Source: JAHDWY01 sp964632865
GTDB taxonomy: Bacteria > Hydrogenedentota > Hydrogenedentia > Hydrogenedentales > SLHB01
Direction of reading: 5' to 3'
NCBI GenBank assembly: GCA_964632865.1
Contig: CAZWDH010000224.1
Span: forward strand, 1-12,168
DNA length: 12,168 nucleotides
The position numbers were made by a program, and so were the translations under genes. This document shows, one piece after another, positions 1 to 7,846 of the stretch; within the stretch, counting starts at the first letter, position 1; each line of letters opens with the position of its first letter. A model generated the notes under the pieces. That model saw only the letters and a list, made by a program, of their open reading frames with translations. It searched no databases and was not told where the DNA came from.

Positions 1-5
1 GCGAC

Positions 6-8
6 TAG
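6..8 (+). other. In-frame TAG replacing a conserved Lys codon of the first acyl-CoA ligase
   Basis: Codons 3-5 (GAC, Asp), 6-8 (TAG) and 9 onward (Val-Ala-Phe-Ser-Cys-Pro-Asn) line up without gaps on Asp54-Lys55-Ile-Ala-Val-Thr-Cys-Pro-Asn of the downstream paralogue. A single AAG to TAG change explains it. The position, six bases from the edge, makes a sequencing or assembly error a strong alternative to a real nonsense mutation. Confidence 0.6.
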
Positions 9-1418
9 GTCGCATTCTCCTGCCCGAACATTCCCTATTTTCCCATCGTATACTTCGGGATTCTGAAAGCGGGCGCGGTGTTCGTGCCCTTGAACGTGTT
101 GCTGCGCGAGCGCGAGGTGGCGTATCACCTCTCCGATTCCGACAGCGTGGCGTTCATCTGCTTTGAAGGCCGGGAAGAGCTTCCGATCGGCAAGATCGGA
201 TACGCCGGATTCAAGGAAGCCCAGTCCTGCGACCGATTCTGGATCATTCCGACGATTCCCGGCGGCGACTCACCCATCGAGGGGGTGCCCACGCTGGCGG
301 ATCTCATGCACGACCAACCCACAACCTGCGACACGGTCCAGTGCCGCGCCGACGATACTTGCATCATCATCTACACCTCCGGCACGACGGGCCGTCCCAA
401 GGGCGCGGAGCTGACGCATTCCAACATCCTGATGAACTGCATGTCCACGCGGCGGCTCATTAAGGGCGGGCCGGACGACGTCGCGCTGGCTGTGCTGCCA
501 TTGTTTCATTCCTTCGGTTTGACGGGATTGCTGAACTCGGCGGTGTTGAACGGGAGCCGACTCGTGCTCGTGCCACGCTTTGAACCGGCGGAGGTTCTTC
601 GCGCGTTCCAGGAGGAAAATGTCACCTTGTTCGCAGGCGTGCCGACCATGTATTGGGAACTCCTGCATTTCGCCGATCTCGACAAGTATGACCTGAAAAA
701 GATCGCGGAGAACTGGCGCCTCGGCGTTTCCGGAGGAGCCGCGATGCCCGTCGATCTGATGAAGCAATTCCAGGAGAGGTTCCAAATTCGTATTCTCGAA
801 GGGTACGGATTGTCCGAGACGTCGCCGACGGCGTCCTTCAGCCGCGAGGACATGCCCCAGAAGGTTGGTTCAATCGGAGTGCCCATCTGGGGCGTGGAAA
901 TGATGATCGTCGACCCCGACATGAACGAAGTGCCGAGAGGCGAGACCGGCGAAATCGTCATTCGCGGCCACAACGTGATGAAGGGGTACTACAAGCACGA
1001 CGAGGCCAACGAGGAAGCCTTTCGCGGCGGATGGTTCCACACCGGCGACATTGGATATCAGGATGACGACGGTTACTTCTTCATCGTGGACCGCATCAAG
1101 GATATGATCATTCGCGGCGGATTCAACGTGTATCCGCGCGAGATCGAAGAAGTACTGATGATGCACCCCGACATTACGCTGGCAGCCGTGATCGGGGTGC
1201 CGAATGAAGAGCACGGCGAAGAGATCAAGGCCTTCGTGATTCCCCGGAAAGGTTCAGCCCTGACGGTCGATGAGGTCATCTCCTTCAGCAAGAAGGAGAT
1301 GGCGGGGTACAAGTATCCGCGCATGGTGGAACTGTGCGAAAACCTTCCCATAGGGCCCACCGGAAAAGTGCTGAAGACAGAACTGCGGAAAAAGCAGAAC
1401 ACGGTCGCGAACGTGTGA
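9..1418 (+). CDS. Long-chain fatty-acyl-CoA ligase (AMP-forming), 5' end cut off by the window and interrupted by an in-frame TAG
   Basis: ANL-superfamily adenylate-forming ligase: activates a fatty acid to acyl-AMP, then acyl-CoA, in the cytoplasm. Visible motifs are the P-loop YTSGTTGRPKG (nt 372-404), the A5 motif YGLSETSP, GWFHTGD (A7), the VDRIKDMIIRGGFNVYP hinge region (A8) and the C-terminal GPTGK (Lys codon near 1365). Similarity to the neighbouring ligase begins at the left edge, so about 53 N-terminal residues lie outside. In the same frame, codon 6-8 is TAG exactly where the neighbour has Lys55 (AAG). The open frame therefore starts at 9, and the first usable start codon is GTG 78, which lies inside the fold and is unlikely to be native. 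Either the gene is broken, or the base is an edge error. The domain after the stop shows no other damage. Stop TGA is 36 bp before the next ligase. Family sure; chain-length preference unknown. Confidence 0.85.
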   Translation, partial: VAFSCPNIPYFPIVYFGILKAGAVFVPLNVLLREREVAYHLSDSDSVAFICFEGREELPIGKIGYAGFKEAQSCDRFWIIPTIPGGDSPIEGVPTLADLMHDQPTTCDTVQCRADDTCIIIYTSGTTGRPKGAELTHSNILMNCMSTRRLIKGGPDDVALAVLPLFHSFGLTGLLNSAVLNGSRLVLVPRFEPAEVLRAFQEENVTLFAGVPTMYWELLHFADLDKYDLKKIAENWRLGVSGGAAMPVDLMKQFQERFQIRILEGYGLSETSPTASFSREDMPQKVGSIGVPIWGVEMMIVDPDMNEVPRGETGEIVIRGHNVMKGYYKHDEANEEAFRGGWFHTGDIGYQDDDGYFFIVDRIKDMIIRGGFNVYPREIEEVLMMHPDITLAAVIGVPNEEHGEEIKAFVIPRKGSALTVDEVISFSKKEMAGYKYPRMVELCENLPIGPTGKVLKTELRKKQNTVANV

Positions 1419-1454
1419 CGACCGGCGATACTTTGCAAGGAGCGTGAGAAACAC

Positions 1455-3029
1455 ATGCTGAACGTGGCTACTCTCTTGGAAAACAGCGCCCGGGAACATC
1501 CGGACAAGCTGGCGATCGTATTCGGCGGGCACATTCGTTTGACCTATCGCCAGGTGGACGAGATGGCGAATCAGGTTGCGAACGGCTTGAAGGCTTCAGG
1601 CGTTCGCAAGGGCGACAAGATTGCGGTGACCTGTCCGAACGTTCCCTACTTTCCGATTCTGTCGTACGGAATCATGAAAGCGGGCGCGGTGCTGGTGCCA
1701 CTGAACGTGCTGCTGAAACGGCGGGAGGTCGCCTACCATCTCTCTGACTCCGAAGCCGTGGGTTACATTTGTTTCCAAGGCACGGACCAATTGCCCATCG
1801 CGGAAGAAGGCTACGCCGGGTTCCAAGACGCCAAGACCTGCGATCATTTCTGGATCATTCCGACGATTCCGGGCTCCGATTCCCCTATCCAGGGCGTGCC
1901 CACCCTCATGGACCTCATGCATAATCAGCCCCATACCTGCGATCCGGCCGCGACGCGCCCCGACGACACCTGCGTCATCATCTACACCTCGGGCACCACG
2001 GGCCGTCCGAAAGGCGCGGAACTGACCCACTCCAACATCACCATCAACGCGATGGTCACGCGCGAAATGTGCGGGAGCACGCCGGACGAAGTGATGCTGG
2101 TCGTGCTGCCCCTGTTTCACTCGTTCGGCTTCACGTGCCTGATGCAGACTGGCATCCTCGCCGCAGCCACGCTCGTGCTGCTGCCGCGGTTCGAGCCGGC
2201 CGCCGTGTTTGCCGCGCTCCAGGACGAAAACGTGACGCTGTTTGCCGGCGTGCCCACGATGTATTGGGACCTGCTGAACTTCCCCGATGCCCAACGCTAC
2301 GATTTGGACAAGATTGCAAAGACCCTTCGGCTGTGCACGTCGGGCGGTGCGGCCATGCCGGTGGAAGTCATGAAGAAGTTTGAGGAGAAGTTCCACGTTC
2401 CCATCCTGGAGGGGTATGGGCTTTCCGAGACCTCACCGGTCGCGAGTTTCAACCAACTACCCAAACCACGCAAGCCGGGTTCCATCGGATTCCCCGTGTG
2501 GGGCGTGGAAATGATGGTGGTCGACCACGATATGAACGAGTTGCCCGTGGGCGAAACGGGGGAGATCGTAATCCGCGGGCACAACATCATGAAGGGGTAC
2601 TACAAGCGGGACGAGGCGAATGACGAGGCGTTCCGGGGTGGATGGTTCCATTCCGGCGATCTCGGGTACAAGGACGAAGACGGGTACTTCTTTATCGTCG
2701 ACCGGTCCAAGGACATGATCATTCGCGGTGGATTCAACGTGTATCCGCGCGAGGTTGAAGAAGTGCTGATGACGCATCCCGACATCTCCCTCGCCGCTGT
2801 CATCGGAATCCCTCACGAGGAGTACGGGGAGGAGATCATGGCTTACGTCATCCCCGAACTTGGATCTACGATCTCGCCGGAAGATATTATTGCGTGGAGC
2901 AAGAAGGAGATGGCGGGGTACAAGTACCCGCGCACGGTGCAGATCGTGCAAACCCTGCCCATGGGACCGACGGGGAAGATTCTCAAGACCGAACTCCGGA
3001 AGATGGCTACGGAGCCCGCCGCGAAGTAA
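1455..3029 (+). CDS. Long-chain fatty-acyl-CoA ligase (AMP-forming), complete
   Basis: 524-residue adenylate-forming ligase that makes acyl-CoA from a fatty acid, ATP and CoA, feeding beta-oxidation or lipid synthesis. Length and motif order match the FadD/LcfB-type family: P-loop YTSGTTGRPKG at 177-187, A5 YGLSETSP at 321-328, GWFHSGD at 396-402, VDRSKDMIIRGGFNVYP hinge at 415-431, and GPTGKIL with the catalytic Lys508. No signal peptide or membrane segment, so cytoplasmic. The start is ATG 1455, with AAGGAG at 1437-1442, a rather long 12-nt spacing. By eye about two thirds of positions are identical to the preceding ligase, including non-catalytic stretches such as HFWIIPTIPG, so the pair is a tandem duplication. 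Divergent segments (residues 196-212 and 226-240) flank the presumed acyl tunnel and may reflect different substrates. Likely co-transcribed with its neighbours on both sides. Confidence 0.93.
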   Translation: MLNVATLLENSAREHPDKLAIVFGGHIRLTYRQVDEMANQVANGLKASGVRKGDKIAVTCPNVPYFPILSYGIMKAGAVLVPLNVLLKRREVAYHLSDSEAVGYICFQGTDQLPIAEEGYAGFQDAKTCDHFWIIPTIPGSDSPIQGVPTLMDLMHNQPHTCDPAATRPDDTCVIIYTSGTTGRPKGAELTHSNITINAMVTREMCGSTPDEVMLVVLPLFHSFGFTCLMQTGILAAATLVLLPRFEPAAVFAALQDENVTLFAGVPTMYWDLLNFPDAQRYDLDKIAKTLRLCTSGGAAMPVEVMKKFEEKFHVPILEGYGLSETSPVASFNQLPKPRKPGSIGFPVWGVEMMVVDHDMNELPVGETGEIVIRGHNIMKGYYKRDEANDEAFRGGWFHSGDLGYKDEDGYFFIVDRSKDMIIRGGFNVYPREVEEVLMTHPDISLAAVIGIPHEEYGEEIMAYVIPELGSTISPEDIIAWSKKEMAGYKYPRTVQIVQTLPMGPTGKILKTELRKMATEPAAK

Positions 3030-3053
3030 CAAGCCATCCTGGGGGGAGACAGC

Positions 3054-4301
3054 ATGGCCGGCATACCTTCGTATCGCGAGCGGATGGCGTGGTTTCACGA
3101 AGCCCGATTCGGGATGTTCATCCATTGGGGGCTCTATTCACTGCTGGGTCGCGGCGAATGGGTCATGCTCGAAGAGCGCATCCCCGCGGCGGAGTACGCC
3201 AAGCTCGCCGGGGAGTTCGCACCCAAGAAGTTCGACGCCTTCGCCTGGGCGGATCTGGCGGTGCAGGCGGGCGCGAAGTACGCCATACTGACGACGCGGC
3301 ATCACGATGGTTTCTGCCTGTATGACAGCGAGGTGTCCGACTTCACCTCGGTGAGGACCGCAGCGAAGCGCGATTTCGTGGCGGAATACGTGGACGCCTT
3401 TCGCCGCGCCGGTCTCAAGATCGGGTTCTACTATTCCCTGCTGGACTGGCGGTTCCCCGGGTATTGGCATCCGCGGAAGTACAAGGAAAGCGCGGACGCC
3501 ATGGTCGAGCAGTACCACGCCCAGGTGCGCGAACTCATGTCGAACTACGGGCGAATCGACGTCTTGTGGTACGACGGCCACTGGATCGAAGGCGTGAAGA
3601 ACGTGGGCCGGTTCTGGCGCGCGCGTGAAATCAACGCGTGGGTGCGGGAGAAGCAGCCGCACATCCTCATCAACAACCGCTCCGGTGTGGACGAAGATCT
3701 CGACACGCCGGAGCAGCACGTCACCGCGTCGAAACCCGGCCGCGGGTGGGAATCGTGCATGACCATGGGCGATTCCTGCGGATGGGGCTACATCCGCAAC
3801 AACCCCAACATGAAGACCGAGACCCAGATCTTGCAGCACCTGGTCACCGCAGCCGCGGGCGAAGGCAACTTTCTCTTGAACGTGGGCCCGAAGCCGGACG
3901 GCACCATTCGCAAGGCGGAGCGCCGCAGGATGCGGGCCATCGGAAAATGGCTGCGCGGCAACGGCGAGGCAATTTATGGGTCGCAGCGGTGCGCGCTCAA
4001 GAACGGCATGCTCGGGTTGTGGACCGCGAAGGGCAAGACGGCCTACCTCTGCGTGTTCCGCTGGCCGGGGCGTGAAGCGGTCGTTCCCTTGGTCGGGTCC
4101 AAAGTGCGATCCGCGACCCTGTTGAACACGGGCGAACCCGTGGAGCACCGCGTTGAAGAAAACGGCCGGCTCGTATTGAGCGGGTTGCCCAAGAAACCGC
4201 CGCACCTCTCCGTCTCCGTGATCAAAGTGGAGTTTGCGACCAAGCCGAAATGCCTGAAAGAAATTGAGAGATCCGCGTGGCTCGAGGGAAAGGCGACTTA
4301 G
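3054..4301 (+). CDS. Alpha-L-fucosidase-like glycoside hydrolase, family GH29
   Basis: 415-residue retaining glycosidase expected to release terminal alpha-L-fucose. GH29 landmarks in order: RFGMFIHWGLYS at 18-29, TRHHDGFCLYDS at 81-92, FYYSLLDW at 125-132, IDVLWYDG at 168-175 with Asp174 at the place of the GH29 nucleophile, WESCMTMGDSCGWGY around 230, and LLNVGPKPDG in the second half. A short beta-sandwich-like C-terminal part follows. The general acid/base is poorly conserved in this family and I do not assign it. No signal peptide is seen, unlike many secreted fucosidases, so a cytoplasmic role on imported oligosaccharides is likely. ATG 3054 is preceded by GGGGGGAG, 24 bp after the acyl-CoA ligase stop. 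The ligase-fucosidase grouping is functionally odd. The stop codon is separated by one base from the converging mutY stop. Family confident; exact sugar specificity unproven. Confidence 0.9.
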   Translation: MAGIPSYRERMAWFHEARFGMFIHWGLYSLLGRGEWVMLEERIPAAEYAKLAGEFAPKKFDAFAWADLAVQAGAKYAILTTRHHDGFCLYDSEVSDFTSVRTAAKRDFVAEYVDAFRRAGLKIGFYYSLLDWRFPGYWHPRKYKESADAMVEQYHAQVRELMSNYGRIDVLWYDGHWIEGVKNVGRFWRAREINAWVREKQPHILINNRSGVDEDLDTPEQHVTASKPGRGWESCMTMGDSCGWGYIRNNPNMKTETQILQHLVTAAAGEGNFLLNVGPKPDGTIRKAERRRMRAIGKWLRGNGEAIYGSQRCALKNGMLGLWTAKGKTAYLCVFRWPGREAVVPLVGSKVRSATLLNTGEPVEHRVEENGRLVLSGLPKKPPHLSVSVIKVEFATKPKCLKEIERSAWLEGKAT

Positions 4302-4302
4302 A

Positions 4303-5382
4303 CTACAGCAAGTCGAGGAACTTGTGGTTGGCCTTGGGGAAGGCGTAGTCGGTGAATCGGGCGCGGGCTACCCACTTCGTCGTGGTGTGTTCGGCGGGCG
4401 TGGGAGTCCCCGATATCCAATCGCAGCGGTAGACGTTCATCGTCATTTTGAAGTGCGAGTACGCGTGATTCACGACCGCGATCAGTCCGCCTGGTTTAAC
4501 GGTCACAGCGAACCCTTCACGCAAGATTCGTTTCAAGGCCACTTGATGCGTTTCGCCGGGCAGTACTGGTCCGCCTGGGAATTCCCACATACCTCCGAGC
4601 AGCCCCTTTTCGGGACGCTTCGCCAATAGGTACCGGCCATTCTTCGGAACGACGCCGACGACATACTCATGATGGGGCGTGGCCGCCTTCTTCTTTCGCA
4701 CCGGCCGGAGTTCTTGAATGCCCTTCGCCAACGCGTCGCATCGGCGGCGAACCGGACATTCCGCGCATCGGGGAGCGCGCGGAGTGCATACGCGGGCGCC
4801 GAGTTCCATCATGGCCTGATTGAAGTCACCGGGGGATTTCTGCGGAACGAGCGTCTCCGCGATTTCCCAGAGCCGATCCCGCGTTCGCGTATCATCGGTC
4901 GACTCCGTAATGTCGAAAATTCGCGACAACACGCGGATGACATTGCCGTCCAGCACCGCGACGGGTTCATCGAAGGCAATACTTGCGATGGCGCCTGCCG
5001 TGTAGCGGCCGACACCGGGGAGGGCCCGCCAGGCTTCGGCGGTTGCGGGAAAGGTCCCGCCCATCTCGTGGGCGACGATCTTTGCCGCGCGATGCAGGTT
5101 TCGAGCCCGGCTGTAGTACCCGAGACCTTCCCACAGTTTCAGGATCTGCGCGTCTTTGGCAGCGGCAAGCGCCTGTACGGTAGGGAATGCGGCAATGAAG
5201 CGTTCAAAGTAAGGCGTGCCCTGATCGACGCGCGTCTGTTGCAACATGATCTCCGACAACCAGACGGCGTAGGGGTCCCTGGTGCGGCGCCACGGCAAAT
5301 CGCGCGCTTCCCGCCGGTACCATGCAAGCAAGCCGCGCCGGATTGCGGCCCGTTTCTTTTTTGCCGATTCGATGGGCGTCAA
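4303..5382 (-). CDS. mutY: Adenine DNA glycosylase MutY (A/G-specific)
   Basis: 359-residue base-excision repair enzyme that removes adenine mispaired with 8-oxoguanine. N-terminal glycosylase domain: LPWRRTRDPYAVWLSEIMLQQT with catalytic Glu44, GLGYYSRARNL at 86-96, helix-hairpin-helix LPGVGRYTAGAI at 121-132, and catalytic Asp145 in VLDGNV. The [4Fe-4S] cluster loop has Cys199, Cys206, Cys209 and Cys215 (C-X6-C-X2-C-X5-C). The C-terminal NUDIX-like domain (from about 235) holds MWEFPGG and a Tyr308-Ser309-His310 loop, corresponding to the Phe-Ser-His 8-oxoG sensor known in Geobacillus MutY. All key residues are present. The start is read as TTG 5382; no ATG or GTG precedes the conserved core, and the ribosome site is weak. 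It lies 12 nt after the lipoprotein stop, suggesting translation from a shared message. Its stop nearly touches that of the converging fucosidase gene. Confidence 0.96.
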   Translation of the reverse strand: MTPIESAKKKRAAIRRGLLAWYRREARDLPWRRTRDPYAVWLSEIMLQQTRVDQGTPYFERFIAAFPTVQALAAAKDAQILKLWEGLGYYSRARNLHRAAKIVAHEMGGTFPATAEAWRALPGVGRYTAGAIASIAFDEPVAVLDGNVIRVLSRIFDITESTDDTRTRDRLWEIAETLVPQKSPGDFNQAMMELGARVCTPRAPRCAECPVRRRCDALAKGIQELRPVRKKKAATPHHEYVVGVVPKNGRYLLAKRPEKGLLGGMWEFPGGPVLPGETHQVALKRILREGFAVTVKPGGLIAVVNHAYSHFKMTMNVYRCDWISGTPTPAEHTTTKWVARARFTDYAFPKANHKFLDLL

Positions 5383-5394
5383 TTCGATCCGGCT

Positions 5395-6372
5395 CTACTC
5401 GTTCAGGTACGCGGCGACTTCGCGCAGCACATCCGCGCGATTGACCCAGGGCTTGTAGATCGCGCGCATAGTGAGCGAATACGTCTCGCCGACCTTCCAA
5501 TCCGGAATCACCAATTGGAAATCCCAGGCGGGGTTCGTGTCGTCGTCTGCCTCCGTCTTCCCACCACCGCTGGGCGAATGGGCGAATCGGAGATAAGGGC
5601 TCGGTTTGAACACGTAGATCAACACCATGTCGCGAACCCGGCCATAGTAAAAGGGGACCGAGTATCGCAGCGGCGACAGGGAATTGAAGAGCGTATCCGC
5701 CTTGGGTGGATAGTTCAGATCCGACTGGTCCGTGATTGGAAGGACGGAGCTGTTCAACCCGTGAACTTGCGTGCAGAACTGCACCCAGGACGGTTCTTCC
5801 AGCGTGGATTCACCTTGCAGGAAGTAGATACTTTTGTCCAGGGGCTCGTTGATGTACGAGGCCCAGAATACCCCCATGAATCCGCCCTCAAACGCCGGCT
5901 TACGCGGGATGCAGCGAAACGCCATGTCGATGTAATAGGGGTCCTTGACCTCGAAGGTGGTCCAACTCTCCACTCCGTAAAAAGGCGTCGGCGGTTGATA
6001 GAGTTCCGCGGTCCGATCGTCAATCCTGCGGAACTCCATGGGCACGCGCCGAGGCTCGAAGAAGACGTTCATGTCTTCGCTGCGGGGACGCGCGTCGAAG
6101 TAGTGTTCCAGGTTCAACCCCGCATAGCGCACAACGTATGGCGACACCGGCTCATTCGGCGATCGCATGCGGAATACGCCGTTGTACCCTTCGCGATGCT
6201 CGCCGTCCGCGGCATTGTTGCCGATCGTGCAGATCAGCTCTGATGCGCGGAACTCGGCAAAGTCCATGGAAGGGCTCGCCTCCTTGGTTGTTGCGCATCC
6301 CACTACCACTACGACGGCACACACGGCCATGGCAACGCGGGCTAGGGAGGCGCGTGTCGGCCGCGCTACCAT
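5395..6372 (-). CDS. Putative lipoprotein of unknown family
   Basis: 325 residues. I do not recognise the family. The N-terminus has a basic stretch (Arg4, Arg7, Arg12), a hydrophobic core and a lipobox-like VVGC with Cys26, followed by ATTKEAS, so export and lipidation are likely. The rest is rich in aromatic residues and alternating hydrophobics (for example residues 241-252 FYYGRVRDMVLI), suggesting a beta-rich fold, with an acidic Gly/Ser loop near 268-280. No transmembrane segment follows the signal. Start ATG 6372 overlaps the stop of the upstream DUF1080 gene by 7 nt (ATGGTAG) with no clear Shine-Dalgarno sequence, implying translational coupling; Met15 (6330) is a possible alternative. 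A 73-codon upstream extension in frame would bury the signal peptide and run inside the neighbour, so I rejected it. The coupling with a secreted DUF1080 protein suggests a common envelope or sugar-related role, which is inference. Confidence 0.8.
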   Translation of the reverse strand: MVARPTRASLARVAMAVCAVVVVVGCATTKEASPSMDFAEFRASELICTIGNNAADGEHREGYNGVFRMRSPNEPVSPYVVRYAGLNLEHYFDARPRSEDMNVFFEPRRVPMEFRRIDDRTAELYQPPTPFYGVESWTTFEVKDPYYIDMAFRCIPRKPAFEGGFMGVFWASYINEPLDKSIYFLQGESTLEEPSWVQFCTQVHGLNSSVLPITDQSDLNYPPKADTLFNSLSPLRYSVPFYYGRVRDMVLIYVFKPSPYLRFAHSPSGGGKTEADDDTNPAWDFQLVIPDWKVGETYSLTMRAIYKPWVNRADVLREVAAYLNE

Positions 6373-7688
6373 TGCGCGGGGACAGCCATCTGCTCGTCCG
6401 GCGTGGGCAGGGGTTTGATTCGGATGTTGCGGTACATCACAGAATCGTTGTGTTCCGTCAACACGATGAACCCGCGGGGCAGCCGGACTTTCAACTCGTC
6501 GTGCTCGTACAGGTTTCGATCCTGCACCACCGTGCCGTTGAGCACATACCTTAACTGTGAGCCATTCAGCGTCACTTCCGAAACGTTCCATTCGCCTAAT
6601 GGCTTGACGGCGTTGACCGATGGCGCCTCCACATCATAGATGGAGCCCGTGCTGTTCTTGTCCGGTTCTTTCCCATAGTCGCCGAGCATCTGATACTCCA
6701 TGCCGATTCGCGACGCGCGAGCGGAACGCGGGGCGCGCAGATGCACACCGTTGTTGCCGCCTTTGGGCAACGTCCATTCCCAGCGCAGGACGAAATTGCC
6801 GTACCGATCGATCGTGCGAAGCCCGCGCGATCCGCCAGAGACGCGCTCGAGTATACCGTCGTGGATCTGCCAGGCCGTCTGGCTGTCTCCGAGGACGGTC
6901 CAGCCATTAAGGGTTTTTCCGTCGAACAGCGCGATCCAGCCCTCTGCCGCTTCGGCGGGCGTCAGAACGGAATTATCGGGTGTCCAGGAATAGTTCTCCG
7001 CGGGAAGCACGTTCGCGAGGTCGAGGAGTTCGTAATACTCGTCGTATTGGGGAAGAATGAAGTGGGCCTGCTCGACAAGCGCGGGCGGCAGTGCGCCGAG
7101 CAGCAGCGTCGGCCTATCCGAGACGGCCTCAGGATCGGCTACGATCTGAACGTCGCCGCCTTCTGGAGACACGAGCATGAGCCCCGGCGCCCTCCGATGA
7201 ATCTCCCGAGCGAGTCGCGCGGAGTCGGGTCCCTCGAGTAGATAGACCAAATCCTGGTCTTTGCGGAACTCCTTGGCGATCGTCTTTGCGGCCTGGATTC
7301 GCGCCTTCTCCGTCTTGGGGGCATAGGGACCGAACAGGCGGACCACGCCGACCATGCTCCGGCCCGAACCGATATCGCGGATCTGTCGCACCGCGTCGGC
7401 CGCCTCCTTCGAAATGCTTCTTCCGTCTTCGCTGACGCCGTAGAGGTCGAAGCAGGGCGCCGGGGCGCCGACGTCGGCGGCCCGGTTCATGCCCCGGTAC
7501 ACGTCTGCGACCGGGGCGCCCGGTTTGGCGAGATCGGGAACGTAAATCGACCGAATCGTATACTCGCTGGAGCCTCGCTTTACGACGCCATTGTCAACTC
7601 GGAATTCGTTATCCGCGGAGGCGGTCGCCGCCAGTACGATGAGCGCCGCCAACGTGCGCGAAATCTGTAAAATGCTTCCGGAATTCAC
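6366..7688 (-). CDS. Secreted protein with C-terminal DUF1080 (3-keto-disaccharide hydrolase-like) domain
   Basis: 440 residues starting at GTG 7688. The signal peptide ends near residue 25 (hydrophobic LAALIVLA, then ASA before Asp26). Residues about 26-240 look like a degenerate TIM-barrel or glycosidase-like domain (RSIYVPD, VGVVRLFGPY, ILPQYDEYYELLDL), which I cannot assign to a family. Residues about 247-430 are DUF1080: WIALFDGKTLNGW, then NNGVHLRAP, GMEYQMLGD, GEWNVSEVTLNG and the closing IVLTEHNDSVMYRNIRIKPL. DUF1080 members include 3-keto-glycoside hydrolases and are abundant in planctomycete-like genomes; the activity here is untested. The GTG start is favoured because AGGAG lies 7 nt upstream and it leaves a clean signal peptide. 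A TTG at 7718 would put this ribosome site inside the gene. First gene of the leftward operon; its TAG overlaps the lipoprotein start. Confidence 0.85.
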   Translation of the reverse strand: MNSGSILQISRTLAALIVLAATASADNEFRVDNGVVKRGSSEYTIRSIYVPDLAKPGAPVADVYRGMNRAADVGAPAPCFDLYGVSEDGRSISKEAADAVRQIRDIGSGRSMVGVVRLFGPYAPKTEKARIQAAKTIAKEFRKDQDLVYLLEGPDSARLAREIHRRAPGLMLVSPEGGDVQIVADPEAVSDRPTLLLGALPPALVEQAHFILPQYDEYYELLDLANVLPAENYSWTPDNSVLTPAEAAEGWIALFDGKTLNGWTVLGDSQTAWQIHDGILERVSGGSRGLRTIDRYGNFVLRWEWTLPKGGNNGVHLRAPRSARASRIGMEYQMLGDYGKEPDKNSTGSIYDVEAPSVNAVKPLGEWNVSEVTLNGSQLRYVLNGTVVQDRNLYEHDELKVRLPRGFIVLTEHNDSVMYRNIRIKPLPTPDEQMAVPAQW

Positions 7689-7695
7689 TGTCTCA

Positions 7696-7700
7696 CTCCT
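7696..7700 (-). promoter_or_regulatory. Ribosome binding site deciding the GTG start of the DUF1080 gene
   Basis: Read on the - strand, AGGAG is followed by a 7-nt spacer and GTG at 7688-7686. This is the best-placed Shine-Dalgarno for the gene and argues against the TTG at 7718. Confidence 0.75.
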
Positions 7701-7779
7701 CGCGGTTGGTTCGGTCAAAAATTACGCGAGAAGCACTGTAGCAAATTCACCTTGCAAGCCGCTAACCGCCTGCGGATCG

Positions 7780-7808
7780 TTGAACGCATGCGCCCGCTGG
7801 CGTATCAT
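7780..7808 (+). promoter_or_regulatory. Sigma70-like promoter of the TolC-family gene
   Basis: TTGAAC (7780-7785), a 17-bp spacer and TATCAT (7803-7808) lie in the divergent spacer. The expected transcript starts near 7815, giving a leader of about 30 nt, with GAGG at 7838-7841 before ATG 7847. Found by eye only. I found no comparably good promoter for the leftward operon in the same 158-bp spacer. Confidence 0.5.
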
Positions 7809-7846
7809 TCGGAGGTCTGGGCTACGAACTACGGATCGAGGTAAAT

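Noticed and set aside
3138..4205. 355-codon open frame opposite the fucosidase gene
   Set aside because: Antisense shadow; GH29 motifs on the + strand cover the same bases.
4669..6243. 524-codon open frame on the + strand
   Set aside because: It lies opposite mutY and the lipoprotein gene, has no recognisable domain and a composition rich in Arg/Gly/His/Pro, as expected for an antisense shadow of GC-rich genes.
6373..6591. 73-codon N-terminal extension of the lipoprotein
   Set aside because: It overlaps the DUF1080 coding end, has no ribosome site and would put the signal sequence in the middle of the protein.
7689..7718. TTG start ten codons upstream for the DUF1080 protein
   Set aside because: The AGGAG ribosome site lies between this TTG and the GTG at 7688, and the GTG gives a cleaner signal peptide.
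7689..7846. Leftward promoter for the DUF1080 operon
   Set aside because: Candidate -10 elements (TACAGT, TAATTT on the - strand) lack a -35 element at proper spacing, so I could not support a site.
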